Origin: Inonotus obliquus
Lineage: Eukaryota > Basidiomycota > Agaricomycetes > Hymenochaetales > Hymenochaetaceae
Reading direction: 5' to 3'
DNA: 64,000 bases
Assembly (NCBI GenBank): GCA_032164295.1
Contig: JAJHTX010000006.1
Span: forward strand, 1,426,001-1,490,000
A program made the translations under genes and the position numbers. Positions 21,045 to 32,738 of the stretch are shown here, one piece after another. The stretch's first letter is position 1, and every line of letters begins with the position of its first letter. The notes under the pieces are model-generated. The model saw only the letters and a list, made by a program, of their open reading frames with translations, was not told the origin of the DNA and searched no databases.

Positions 21045-21934
21045 ATGGCTGACTCTGGACGTGGACGCGGCGGATTTGGGCGAGGGCGTGGTGGCGATCG
21101 ACGGGGACGTGGACGCGGTCGTCGAGGCGGTCGCAGGGACGAGGAGAAGGAATGGTGAGCAGATGTTTATGGGCACGACCTCTTTGCTATCGCTGACTCT
21201 TGTGCCTAAAAGGCAACCAGTCACCAAGCTTGGCCGCCTCGTAAAAGACGGCAAGATCAAAACAATGGAGGAAATCTATCTCTTCTCGCTACCCGTTAAG
21301 GAGTACCAAATCGTTGATGCCTTCCTCCCCAAGCTCAAGGACGAAGTCATGAAGATCATGCCTGTGCAAAAACAAACCCGTGCCGGTCAACGTACTCGTT
21401 TCAAGGCCTTCGTCGCTATCGGTGACTTTGATGGTCACGTAGGTTTGGGTGTCAAGTGCGCAAAGGAAGTCGCAACGGCTATTCGTGGTGCTATCATTCT
21501 CGCAAAATTGTCTGTTATTCCCGTTCGTCGTGGTTATTGGGGTGCTGCTCTGGGTGAACCGCACACAGTGCCTAGCAAAGTTAGCGGGAAGGTTGGAAGC
21601 GTCATGTGCCGTCTCATTCCCGCTCCTCGAGGAACGGGTATCGTCGCAGCTCCAGCATCAAAACGACTTCTCCAGCTTGCCGGTGTACAGGATTGCTACA
21701 CGCAATCGAAGGGGTCCACTGCGACGATGGGTAACTTCTTGAAGGCAACCTTTGCAGCCGTAAGTACATTCCTTTACAAATTCATCACGTTCTTGCTCAA
21801 TTTCTCCGTAGATCACTAAGACGTATGCATTCCTCACACCGGACCTCTGGCGCGAGATTCCTCCAAGCAAATTCCCGTATGACGAACATTCTGCCCACTT
21901 ACAGCTCGCTGCGAAGAAGGCTGGCTTGTACTGA
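21045..21934 (+). CDS. RPS2: 40S ribosomal protein uS5 (RPS2)
   Basis: Three exons: 21045-21154, 21213-21759 and 21812-21934; 259 aa, the usual length. The N-terminus is an RG/RGG-rich tail (residues 1-32), typical of eukaryotic uS5 and a target of arginine methylation. The S5 domain follows: [15 protein letters not shown], then [49 protein letters not shown]. The end [12 protein letters not shown] is also conserved. The protein sits near the mRNA entry channel of the small subunit and takes part in decoding accuracy. It shares a 585-bp divergent region with the antizyme gene. Confidence 0.98.
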
Positions 21935-22924
21935 TTGGATGGTGTGTAGAATTGCTTCTGTATTCTTTATGTCCGTTGCTATGAAGGCGATTTCATTTCT
22001 ATTGGTTTGTGCTGCAAAATCGAGCTTGATATATACTCGCGGCATCGAATTTCCCCAATTTGGAAGTGGATGAGTATTCGCCACTGTCTTATTCAGGAGA
22101 TCACCGCTCTCTCTTGAAGACGCTTAAACCCGAAAGAGAAAGAATCAGCAAAGAAAAATCGTATTCTGGATGCACATCCTAAAACTCGTTCGCAGCAAAA
22201 TCTCGTACTGATTATCGCCCCGTATCGAGTCCAGCAGAGTCATGCCAAATCTGCCAGCGATTCCGGGGTCCGGCGATTAGAATGCCCGTAACAGACTTAT
22301 AGGTCATCTTGCTCCTTACACTCAATCCACAAGCGCTTCGATGGCAAAGCACTTTGCAAGTTTTTCGGAGATTAGCGTAAGATGCATGCAGCCAACACGT
22401 TTATCTTGACGAGCTGAGTGACCACAACGATGGCGTGCCAGTTTGTGGACAAAGGTGGATGCACGTAAGTCTTCATATCGTTCGTTTTATGACTGAGATC
22501 CACGTTACTTTTCTGCATTATTGACAGTTGCCTTGCCATCATTATCACAATGCCACCCGGCTGAGGACTAGAGCGCTGCAGAGAGTAAGGGGTTCTTGAA
22601 AATTGACTGATGACCGTTCTACGTAACAGGTAGCTTCTAAATTTTCGTAGCACAGTATGCTCATAAGGACATGGTAAGACGTACTTACCTATACGCTCCA
22701 ATGAATGGCCTCCTGGCTTATCGTATCACCGCGCGCAACTCAGTAGAACTGACCACGCGAACAGACTGGGAGCCGTTGATACGCTTCAATAACAAACAGT
22801 TTCATTGCCAAAGTCATAAGTCGCCCGTGTCCGCCCCCCTCCTCACTCTTTTCTTAGTCTCGTCTACTTGTTAGCGGCTGGTTCAAGACACTCCCCCCAC
22901 AAACATCGACACAAGCAAACAGAC
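21935..22924. other. Intergenic, no supported gene
   Basis: About 1 kb between RPS2 and the first antiporter gene. It should hold the RPS2 3' UTR and the antiporter promoter. A 109-codon minus-strand frame at 22372-22701 has no domain, no good start context and no splice partner; I do not call it. Confidence 0.5.
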
Positions 22925-25298
22925 ATGCTGCACGTTACAACTGTCCGTTCTAGTATATCATACATCGTACAGGTTAACAAGCGTCTACACAGGTAACACC
23001 GGAGAGCCTCGCTTATCTCGTCCTGGGTGGCTTCGTCGTCTTCGTGAGTGAAGGTCTGGCTGCCCCCCCTAGTCCATCTCTTTAATCGGCTCTCTGCATA
23101 CAGTTTAGTCTGATATCTCTGCCGTTGAAAGAGCGGGTACTCATCGTTTTATTCCTCTTTGTGTCGAGCTGCTACTGATGATCGTTGGTAGCTATACATC
23201 AATGAAGTGGTCCTCGGGACCGCGTTTGGAATTGTCCTCGGGCCACATTGTACGGGTATCTTCGACCCTCGCTCATGGGCTTCAACTCTTGAGGCACAGA
23301 ACAGGATCACGCTAGAGGTCATGCGTGTCGTCCTTGCCGTTGGACTCTTTGCGATTGGTGTCGAACTCCCCGACACGTATTTTGCTGATCACATTCGGAG
23401 TTTACTTCTCATGGTGAGTATCCGGTCGACATCCTTAATGGATAATATCGCGACTCTGTGTTCTGAATTCTTGAATTAGGTCGTGCCCACCATGGCGTTT
23501 GGTTGGCTTATCATTGCTGGTGAATACCCATGTCTCGATGAAACTCTCAAGATATAGGTGTTCATGCGGACTCGCAGTTATCGTTCAGGCATTGTTCCCC
23601 GCTTTCAACTACATCTCTGCACTCATAGTCACCGCCTGTCTTACACCAACCGATCCTGTGCTCGCTGCTGCGATTATCGGCGGGAATTTCGCAAGAAAGA
23701 ACGTGCCGGAGAATATCCGCCATCTTCTCAGGTAAGCGTGTTCATTTTCCCCTTCGTTCATTAATACTGACCTGCATTTACTCCCGTTAAGCGCCGAATC
23801 TGCTGCAAATGATGGTCTAGCATACCCGTTCTTGTCCATCTCGATATATCTTGCAACGGAGAGTAGCATAAAGGTAGCATTCGGGAAGTGGTTCCTTATT
23901 GGTTGGCTTTGTGAGTATTCGGGATTTTTTGGTATTCGATAGTTGACCCTAATCCGTCCTTCATATTAGACCAAGTCATCATGGGCACACTCCTTGGTGC
24001 ATTACTTGGTATGTTTATGAGCATGGTGACTAACTATGAGTCATAATGACGGCTGATCACATAAAGGACTGACCTTCTCACATCTCATGAAATTTGCTCA
24101 CCGCAAGAAGCTCATTGATAGAGAGTCCTTCATCGCACAATATCTTGCCCTCGCGTTGTTCACTATTGGAATAGCAAACTCTCTTGGCTCCGATGACTTA
24201 TTAGCCGCCTTTGCTGCCGGTATGCATAGTTTTGCATTTCTCTCCATCGACTTCATGATTTGAACCGCTAAAACACAGGTGTTGCGGTCTCTTGGGACGG
24301 TCATTTCAGCACGCGTACCAAAGGCGAGGTCTTCGCGACCGTCATCGACCTTGTGTTGAACTGCGCGTGTTTCATTTATATTGGCGCCTGGCTTCCTTTT
24401 GACACGTACAATGATGCAACTCTCGGAATCCAGCCCTGGCGTTTGGTTGTCCTCCTCATTGCCATCCTCGTTATCCGCCGTATTCCGTTTGTTTTCATGC
24501 TTTACAAGTTCGTACCAGACATACATAACTGGCGTGAGGCTTTCATCTGTGGACACTTTGGTAAGGGAACGTATCATACGTGTGTGGGATTTACGTCTCT
24601 CACGAATTTCATAACCTAGGACCGATGGGTGTTAGCGCGGTCTTCATTGCGACTTATGCTCTTACGGAATTACCAAAACCAAGTAACCCTCCTGCAAGTC
24701 AAAATGAACTCCTTGCTGCATCACTTCACCCAATCGTCTCATTTGTCGTCCTCGGATCTATCATCGTCCGTACGTTATTTCCTCCCTCTTGGAGATTGCG
24801 CTAGCTAATCGGTTCCGCACATGTACCCGAACAGACGGTCTATCCATCCCGGTATTCTGGTTCGGCAGGAAGACCGCCGTTTCTCTCACTGCGACATTAT
24901 CACGTACATGGACCACACACCGCGGAGGATCCGATCCGGAATGGTTGCTCTCTGTGAGGCGTGTATCAATGTCCACGGCCCGTAGTCGACTTGGACCTGC
25001 CACGTCTCGGTCCACCGAAGATATGGAACAAGGCGGAACACCCAAATCGGATGTAGAGAAAGCGACAGTTGGAGTTCAAGTTATACCGGCGACAATTCCG
25101 GAGCGTATTAACATCCGACGACCATTGTCTCGTTCCAATAGTCAAAGCACGCAGCCTAGGATGGTCGAGTTGGCTGCAGGATTACTTAGCGTGAAGGATA
25201 TTGAAGAAATTCGCGTTGGACAGCGTGATGTGACTGACGAACGCAGGATGGAGAAGGCAAAGGAGGAAGAGACTCCCCGAGCGATGCGTGCAGGGTAA
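22925..25298 (+). CDS. Na+/H+ antiporter, NHA1/Sod2 type (copy A)
   Basis: Twelve exons: 22925-22942, 22993-23043, 23104-23136, 23192-23413, 23480-23519, 23578-23731, 23792-23910, 23970-24008, 24067-24219, 24279-24560, 24620-24769 and 24835-25298; 574 aa. Membrane segments run from residue 10 to about 425. Family motifs: the ion-site region TACLTPTDPVLAAAIIGG, SAESAANDGLAYPFL, SLGSDDLLAAFAAGVAVSWDG and HPIVSFVVLGSIIVHGLSIP. The Ala-Asn-Asp-Gly string carries the transport Asp pair of this class. Such proteins export Na+, Li+ or K+ for H+ across the fungal plasma membrane. The hydrophilic tail (about 150 aa) is cytosolic. The first exon (6 codons, weak GTCCGT donor) is the uncertain part; copy B starts without that intron. 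Confidence 0.9.
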
Positions 25299-26119
25299 TG
25301 GGAATGAGCACAGAGACCGAGATTCGTCGTAGACATTGACCTTTGTATTCGGGTCTCTGCGCTGCTCCATAAAGAACAACATCGTGTATGTGCCGGAGTC
25401 AGGTTTGCAAATCGTTTGTTCGCGCTAAACTAACGCCCTCTGGGTTCGGTTGTACAATTTGGCTGAGTATCGTAAGAAGGCAAGAACGCCGTGCTGGGCT
25501 GGAACGAGAAACCGACCGGGACCTTCATTACGTGCCGAAAAGCCACAGTTGTTCTCTTACATATGCCCAATCTGGGCCGGATACAACCGAGCTGCGGATG
25601 TTTCCGAGCATTACCTAAGTCCAGAGTTTATAACTTGAGTCCTGTGTCCTTGCCATCACTCGTCGTTCCAAAACAAAGCAAAGTTTCCAACACGCCCTGA
25701 GAACCGGCCAGGGGGGACTCGGATATCTGACATCATACGCCCAGAGTTACTGCTCCAAGCCTTTCAGGCACTAATTGGTTGTGCCGAGTCTTGATTTTCA
25801 CTGTAAGTACTTAGGTGCCGACGGGCACTTCCTGTTGATTCAGTTGAACACAGAACCACTTTTGTCTCCTATATTTTATACTACCGCGTTACATTTCTGT
25901 GGAGCCACATCAAGCGAGAGAGAGGAGTAGTATGCCGGAGTCTCGTGCATTCCCTCGTTCGTCTCGTTCGTCTTGTTCGTCTCGTCCAACTCTTGTCCAT
26001 TGCTTGCCTGCATCCTGCGCCCAAGAACTGCTTCGCCAGAATCAGTCAAATAAGCCACGGGATAACTGAATGCTAAGAGTGCTTCTTTGTCTCACCAAAG
26101 GCCATCTACGACGTCAAAC
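25299..26119. other. Intergenic between the antiporter paralogues, with a small 9-bp tandem repeat
   Basis: About 820 bp. A ctcgttcgt unit is repeated nearly four times at 25954-25987. Short frames on both strands show nothing. The stretch is not visibly a copy of 21935-22924, so the upstream parts of the two paralogues have diverged completely or were not included in the duplication. Confidence 0.5.
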
Positions 26120-28379
26120 ATGCAGTTGATGAGTGCACACCCCCCCGAAAGTGTCGCGTATATCGTGTTTGGAGGATTCGTCATCTTCGTGGGTTTAGAC
26201 TTCGTCTCGTTTGCACGGAGTGTGCTTATTCCGTTCATAGTTTAGCGTAATTTCTCTACCATTGAAGGAACGGGTGCGCACACTGTGAAGTAACTTTTGT
26301 TCGTACAGCGACTGATTGTCCGGGACATCACCAGCTATTCATCGGAGAAGTAGTGCTCGGGACGGCCTTCGGAATTCTCATCGGCCCTTATGGTGCTGGT
26401 ATTTTCAATCCTCGTTCTTGGGCCTCAACGCAGGAAGTAGAGAATAGGATTACACTTGAATTTACGCGAGTCGTACTGGCTACTGGTCTTTTCGCGATCG
26501 GAGTTGAGCTTCCAAAGGCGTATCTAGCGAAACATGCGAAAAGTTTGCTTGTGATGGTGCGTGTCATCCTTTGCATTACTCATGAAGACGATTCCCTATT
26601 TATGAAATTCTGGGACTTGATAATAAATGCGTGATAGATTGTGCCTACGATGGCGTTTGGTTGGGTCGTTGTCGCAGGTGAGTGGTAGCCTGTGAAGATA
26701 AACGAAGGCGTGACTGGACTATTCCGATCTCTTTCGCAGGCATAATTCGATTATTGTTTCCAAACTTGAGTTTTGTTTCTGCACTCGCTATCTCTGCTTG
26801 CCTCACACCGACGGATCCCGTACTCGCTTCGGCAATAATCGGCGGAGAATATGCAATCAGAAATGTTCCAGCTCATGTTCGCCATCTTCTCAGGTAAGAT
26901 AGTACCAACTTCGTCGAACTGGAGGCTTTGCTGGATAGCTTTGAAACGTTCTGTTTCAAGTGCTGAATCCGGCGCGAATGATGGACTCGCATTGGCCTTT
27001 CTTTCTATCTCATTATATCTCGCGCAGGAGAGTAGCGTGAGTAAGGCGTTTGAGAAGTTCTTCCTCATCGGGTTCCTTTGTGCGTATGCTGTATCTATTT
27101 CTGCAGTGTAATGATCTCAATTTCGTCCCTTCATCTTAGACGAAGTGATTCTGGGTACGGTCCTAGGCGCTTTCCTCGGTAAGTTTGATAGTGACTCTTA
27201 TCGTCGAGATTCTTTAGTAACTGCTGTGTTTATATAGGACTAACGTTTTCGCATCTAATGAAAGCCGCACATCGCAAACATCTCATCGATCGGGAATCAT
27301 ATGTTGCTCAATACCTCGCAATTGCAATATTCACGATGGGAGTAGCGAACGCATTAGGTTCTGACGATCTGCTTGCTGTTTTTGCTGCTGGTATTTCTGT
27401 AGTTCTATTTGCAAGCCTTATTTCTAACACGTGGGTTGCATAGGTAGCGCCATCTCCTGGGATGGCCACTTTAATGAACACACGGAAGATGAAGTTTTCT
27501 CTTCGGTCATTGATCTTGTACTGAATTGTGCTTGCTTCATTTACATCGGCGCATGGCTCCCTTTTGACTCGTACAATGATGCCACACTTGGTATTCAACC
27601 CTGGCGCCTTATTGTACTTGTGCTCGCCATCCTTACTCTCCGTCGCATCCCGAGCATTCTGCTGCTCTATAAATTCGTGCCGGACATACATGACTGGCAA
27701 GAAGCACTGTTTTGTGGACATTTCGGTAAGCAATTTGAATTCTTGTAAAAAGTATACTCCTGATGAAATATCGTCAATCCAGGACCCATGGGTGTAGGAG
27801 CAATTTTCGTCTCCACTCTTGCTGTGACAGAGCTCCCTACTCCGAATGACTCTCCCGCGAGTCAAAACGAGATGCTCGCTGCGTCGCTTCATCCGATCGT
27901 CTCGTTTGTTGTCCTGGGATCTATCATCATTCGTTAGTTGGCCTGTCCTTGTTCTTACTGCATAAATTGACATAGTTACTGGCTTGTTCTGAACAGATGG
28001 ATTGTCCATTCCGGTGTTCTTGTTTGGCAAGCATTCCATGCGTTCGGTCTCTCTTACTACGGCACTAGGTCGCTCCTGGAGCACGGAATCACTGGTCTCT
28101 GCAGAGCATGCAGAAAGCCCCGATGTTCCTGACCGAAATACACCGACGCAAATCATTGAAGATATTGAACAGGGTGTGGATAGCGTGGACCCAAATAAAG
28201 GGACTTTTGGAGGACAAGTTAAGCGAGCTCTGGCATCGGCCCGTTGGGATGCTTTGCAACGATTATCCCCTTCCCCTACGGGTGATGCAACCCAGCCGTC
28301 AAGAGCGGATCATGAAAACAGGTCCACAGGAAGCCGACGCAACGAAGAAGGTAGAGGAACGAACCTCATCGATTTATGA
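26120..28379 (+). CDS. Na+/H+ antiporter, NHA1/Sod2 type (copy B)
   Basis: Eleven exons: 26120-26188, 26241-26273, 26335-26556, 26638-26677, 26740-26893, 26961-27079, 27140-27178, 27238-27390, 27444-27725, 27783-27932 and 27997-28379; 547 aa. It is a tandem paralogue of copy A: nine successive internal exons have exactly the same lengths (33, 222, 40, 154, 119, 39, 153, 282 and 150 nt), while introns differ. The motifs are again SACLTPTDPVLASAIIGG, SAESGANDGLALAFL, LGSDDLLAVFAAG and SIIIHGLSIPVF, so it should be an active plasma-membrane cation/proton exchanger. The C-terminal tail is shorter and unlike that of copy A, which may alter regulation. Confidence 0.93.
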
Positions 28380-28896
28380 CTCGGAGATAGTCAAGGGGCA
28401 AGGTGACACGCACAGGGCGTGGGGCTTTATGTGATGGATGGATTAAGGAAGAACGATGTAGACCGGCCACCATCCTCTTGACATTGGTTAATGGATCATA
28501 GTTTTTACTTTGAGGGTTGTGTGCATTTGAGCGATTATCATTGCCACGTTTCCCCTCAAGGCAGTTCAATACGTCCAACTTATCATGAAACAGTTATGTG
28601 TTCGACCTCTGAATCAGAAGAACGTGCAGTCTGTGCGCAAGGGCAGGGAAAAGTCATTAGGTCATTACAATAATCACAAGTGCTCTTGTTCATCTTGGCA
28701 AGTAATTCCTTCCGTCGTCAGAGTCAGAGACCCGGTCGTCCTATTATATAAGCTATATCTGCTATATCATGATTCAAATACGTCCGTTGCCATATTTAGA
28801 ATTTGTCTATCATATACACTCTTATTGTCCTCATCTCATTAAGACCCATGTCCTCCTACTTCACGCTGATGCGCCGCCTTCCTCTCTTTCACCGCC
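28380..28896. other. Intergenic, promoter side of the P450 gene
   Basis: About 515 bp with no supported gene. A TATATAAGC-like string at 28744-28752 (tattatataagctatat) lies about 150 bp before the P450 ATG and could be its TATA box. The last 60 bp are C/T-rich. Confidence 0.45.
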
Positions 28897-31071
28897 ATGT
28901 TTCTCACCGCAGCACTCGGCTGCCTTCTCATCCCACTATGTTGGCTCGTTTACACACTTTTTGTCCAACCTCTCTTCTCGCCACTCAGAAATCTCCCTGG
29001 ACCTGATAATCCAAGAGGGTTAGGCTTCGGAGGACACCTTAACTCGGTTCTCAGGTTCGCACCTTGCTAGTTTAAGATGCAACTGTTCAAAAAGCTGAAG
29101 GAGGACCAGCGAAAAACTGTCCAGATACACTCATGTAGATTTCCTGGCCAAGTATGGGAGGACTGTAAGAATAAAGGGACTCGCAAACGTAAGTTGTTGG
29201 GTTCAATAACTACGGAGCACGGATCATTGACCCAATACCACAGTTTGAGGATCGCCTTCTTTCGACCGATCCGGTCGTGCTTTCTCATGTCCTGAACCAT
29301 CCAAACGAATACCAGAAGCCATGGCAGTCAAGGCGTGTTATATCAAGACTCATTGGCGAAGGTAACCTGTTAAAAATATCGATGCCTTAAATCTCTGTCT
29401 GAAAGATTGTTGGAAGGATTGCTATCTTCTGAGGGCGAATTGCACAAGCGCATGCGAAGAGTCAGCACACCTGCGTTCTCCGTACATAACTTGAGAGCAT
29501 TAGTCCCTATTGCTTTCAAAAAAGCCTCCGAGCTGGGAGAGAAATGGTCCACTCTGATTGAAGACTCAAAACTTGAAAAGACGTCGGATAGAGAAGCGGG
29601 TGAGGAGGGGAGAAATGACGCGAGACTTGATGTGTGCCATTGGATCAGTCGAGCCGCTTTCGATGTCATCGGTTTAGCTGGTTGGTCCACCTTGTTCTTA
29701 ACAAAGCTATGAATAATATTCTTTCAAGGTTTTGCCTACAATTTCTCCGCGATCCAGCAAGAAGAGAACGAGCTATTCTTGGCATATCGAGATATGTTTG
29801 AAATTGTCGTTTCCCAAGGCTCTGTTATTTGGGACATTATCGCCATCTATTTCCCTTGGTTTGAACGACTTTTCGTATGTTGTCTTTCGATTCGATTGCT
29901 CCCCCTATTCCCGTCAAGCTCATCCTTAATCTTCTTAAGCCCAACGAGACGACGCGCGCCGTCCAGAAGTCACAGGAGGTTATCAATCGCATCGGAGGGC
30001 AACTTGTGGAGGAAAGGAGAGGGAGTTTTTCCCGGGGAGAGAAGCGGAACGAACTTGGCCACGAAGGTACCGATATTCTCAGCCTTCTCAGTGAGTTTTC
30101 AATCAAGGACCTCCACGATTTGCACCTAACCATCACTGTCAGTCAAATCCAACTTTTCTTCGGAGACACCACCTTCGCAGCGATTGTCCGATCAGGAAGT
30201 TCTCTCGAACGTCAATACGTACTTCTTCGCTGGGTCAGATACGACTTCTCTCACACTCACATGGATCTTATATCTCCTTGCCACACATCCGGAAATCCAA
30301 GATCGACTTCGAGCTGAGTTACGTGCTTTTGCTCAGAGAAGCTCTACCGCTCCATCCTCGGAGGAGGGAGAAGATTGGCGGGAACACTGGTCTTCCTTGG
30401 ATGACCTTCCATACCTAAACAACATCATTAGGGAAACCCTCCGATTGACTTCGCCCTTACATAGTTCCATTCGGGTCGCGATGGACGATGACGAGATACC
30501 TACCAGCGAGCCTATCAAGATGCGGGATGGTAGCGTACAGTATGGTGTCAGAATTAAGAAAGGACAGTTCGTACACATTCCTGTTGAAGCTATGAATGTA
30601 GATAAGTCTGTGTGGGGCGATGATGCCTGGCTGTTCAAGTAAGACCTGTCCTACGTTATGATTGTTTTTTCTGACGGTTACTCTTGCCAGTCCTGATAGA
30701 TGGGCAAATCTACCCAGTGCCGTATTTGAGCTTCCCGGTTTGTACAACCATACCCTATCTTTCTCTGGTGGATCGAGGGTAAGCTCATTCACAAATACGA
30801 CTATTCTGTTCCCGGCTGACAATTGTCAGTCCTGCATCGGGATGAGATTCTCCCTCATTGTAATCAAGAACTTCCTCTATGTTCTTTTGACAAACTTTGC
30901 CTTTGCCCCGGTCAAAAATGAGCGAGTCTATGCGGCTAACGTGTAAGTTCCCGTAATCTTTTCAAAGACTGTTCCTTGATGTGCTGTCGTTGCAGTGTCC
31001 TTGTGCGACCATACGTCTCTGGAAAGTTCATGGAAGGCAGCCAGTGCCCGCTCATGGTATCTCGAGTATGA
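28897..31071 (+). CDS. Cytochrome P450 monooxygenase, microsomal
   Basis: Ten exons: 28897-29054, 29101-29188, 29244-29361, 29417-29680, 29729-29874, 29940-30090, 30143-30638, 30691-30778, 30830-30942 and 30996-31071; 565 aa. There is an N-terminal membrane anchor (residues 1-28) and a hinge NLPGPDNP. The I-helix oxygen motif FAGSDTTS is near residue 336, ExxR as RETLRL near 405, and the heme loop FSGGSRSCIGMRF, with the iron-binding Cys near residue 505, is restored only after splicing the intron 30779-30829. P450s insert oxygen into lipids, terpenes or aromatics on the ER, using electrons from P450 reductase. The substrate is unknown. The next two genes are of aromatic breakdown type, which makes an aromatic substrate thinkable. 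The acceptor of intron 1 could lie 9 nt further on. Confidence 0.93.
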
Positions 31072-31207
31072 GCTTGCATTGTCAATCCGCTATCAGTCCT
31101 ATTCCTCGTTGATACAAATTGTTGCAGCCTTGTATTTATTACTTTACACATTATCCAATTGCATCCACAAAAAAACTCCACCTCCTACAACAGCCTAATT
31201 GATACAA

Positions 31208-32407
31208 TCATATATCAGATCGAGCAGGTTCCCCAGCCCATGCACGTCTTATAACCTCCCTAATCGGATCTCTTTCAATAGGCCGCGGGTTCCAATACTT
31301 GTTCTTTAAAGCCAGATCTGCGGCTCTGTCGATACCATCCTCCGGCATACCGAGCTCCTTCAAACCTCTCTTCACCTGCAACTTCGTCAGTAGGACGTTC
31401 AAGCCCTCGATCGGGTCCTCGTGGTCGAGTGCACGACCGAGCTTCTTCATGGCTTCTGGTACGGTAGGAGCATTGTAAGCAATCGCATGTGGCAAGACGA
31501 TCGTATGCGTATCGGCATGAGGGAGGTTGAACGTCCCACCGAGAACATGACACAGCTTATGGTGAATGCTGACATTCGTCGACCCCAGGCAAATTGCACT
31601 GAGCCAGGCACCATATAATGCGTCGCTACGCGCTTCAGCGTTCTCTTTATCCTGGATTATAACAGGCAAGGAGCGGGTGAGTGCGCGGATACCTTCTTCC
31701 GCCATGAGATCTATAACAGGGTTGGAGTTTTGTGCGTATAGGGCTTCGACGGCATGGGCGAGGGCGTTTATTCCGCTGGTTGCGCTAAGGGATTGAGGGA
31801 GTGTAAGTGTAAAATCGACGTCGTAAATGACGACCTGGTGAGGTATTGTTGAGTATATGCGTTCTTGGAATTGTCTATATTAAAAAGAGAATACCTCTGG
31901 GATAACCTTCGGCGTATTTTGGGTCGTCTTTACGCCGTTTTCTGTCTGACCGATAATGGATGTCATCTCCGAGCCTGCATACGTCGTTGGAATGACAATC
32001 TGGTCCAGGTCTGTACGAAGGGCAATAGCCTACCAAACCTCAAGCATGAGCGTCCTGACAAAATGATAGATAACAAAAGTTATCCTGCTAACCTTTCCTA
32101 GTCCAATGGTAGAACCTCCACCAATAGCAATGACACCATCCACCTTGCGGTCTTCAACGATCTTCACCGCTTTCTCGGTTACGTCAAGTGGCGTGTGCAT
32201 TACCGCACCATTGAATTGTCCAGCAGAGTCAACACCGGCAGCCTTCAGAATCGATTCGACTAAATCCGCATGACTGGTTTGCTCTGCAGTACTAAGCACG
32301 AGAGGACGCTGTAGTCTTAGTCGTCTGACTTCATCTGGAAGTTGCTTGACAGTTCCAGAACCGAAAACAACTCTAGCTGGATTAGCGGTGTAGATGAACG
32401 ACCTCAT
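31208..32407 (-). CDS. Maleylacetate reductase (iron-type alcohol dehydrogenase family)
   Basis: Three exons: 32407-32093, 32029-31895 and 31834-31208; 358 aa, typical for the family. The nucleotide-binding GGGSTIGLGK is at about residues 96-105, and PTTYAGSEMT with IIGQTENGVKTT follows, as in maleylacetate reductases. The metal region is SIHHKLCHVLGGTFNLPHADTH. The enzyme reduces maleylacetate to 3-oxoadipate with NAD(P)H after ring opening of hydroxyquinol, so it is the step after the intradiol dioxygenase. It is divergent from a quinone oxidoreductase over 331 bp and convergent with the P450, only 136 bp away. This reductase set is what lignin-derived aromatic breakdown needs in the cytosol. 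Confidence 0.93.
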
Positions 32408-32738
32408 AACTGCAAGGCGTGAGCGTTGCTCTGCGTCGTGGAAGATGGGAGAAATACGATCTGGTGAAGCTGGTCATGACCCACGACGTTGAATGACGAG
32501 AGGGAAAAGTGCTAAAACATTTCACCCTCAGTTTCGTAATCAATCCAGTTTTCCCATGGGTTGATATCAGATAACTTTTGTGATCGTCAGATAAGATAAT
32601 CTGATAAAGATCTGTGATTTCCTTCCCTTCGGCGAATCGGCGTCGTATAAGAATCCCATGCCAATTTCTCTCTTCCCCTCCCCCTCCATCTCCTCTCTCC
32701 CATATCTAATCTACCCGACCTTTTAGACCGTCACTACC
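32408..32738. promoter_or_regulatory. Bidirectional promoter with a cluster of GATA motifs
   Basis: 331 bp between the start codons of maleylacetate reductase (-) and quinone oxidoreductase (+). Within 40 bp (32569-32607) there are four GATA-factor cores on the plus strand: AGATAA at 32569, AGATAA at 32589, AGATAA at 32594 and TGATAA at 32602. Fungal GATA factors (nitrogen, light or iron control) bind such sites, mostly when two or more are close together. C/T-rich tracts at 32670-32700 lead into the plus-strand start. Confidence 0.7.

Noticed and set aside
22372..22701. 109-codon minus-strand frame between RPS2 and the antiporter
   Set aside because: No domain, no composition bias typical of coding sequence and no splice partners; kept as intergenic.
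27308..28156. 282-codon minus-strand frame
   Set aside because: Lies antisense to several exons and introns of antiporter copy B, whose exons match copy A in length; no domain of its own.
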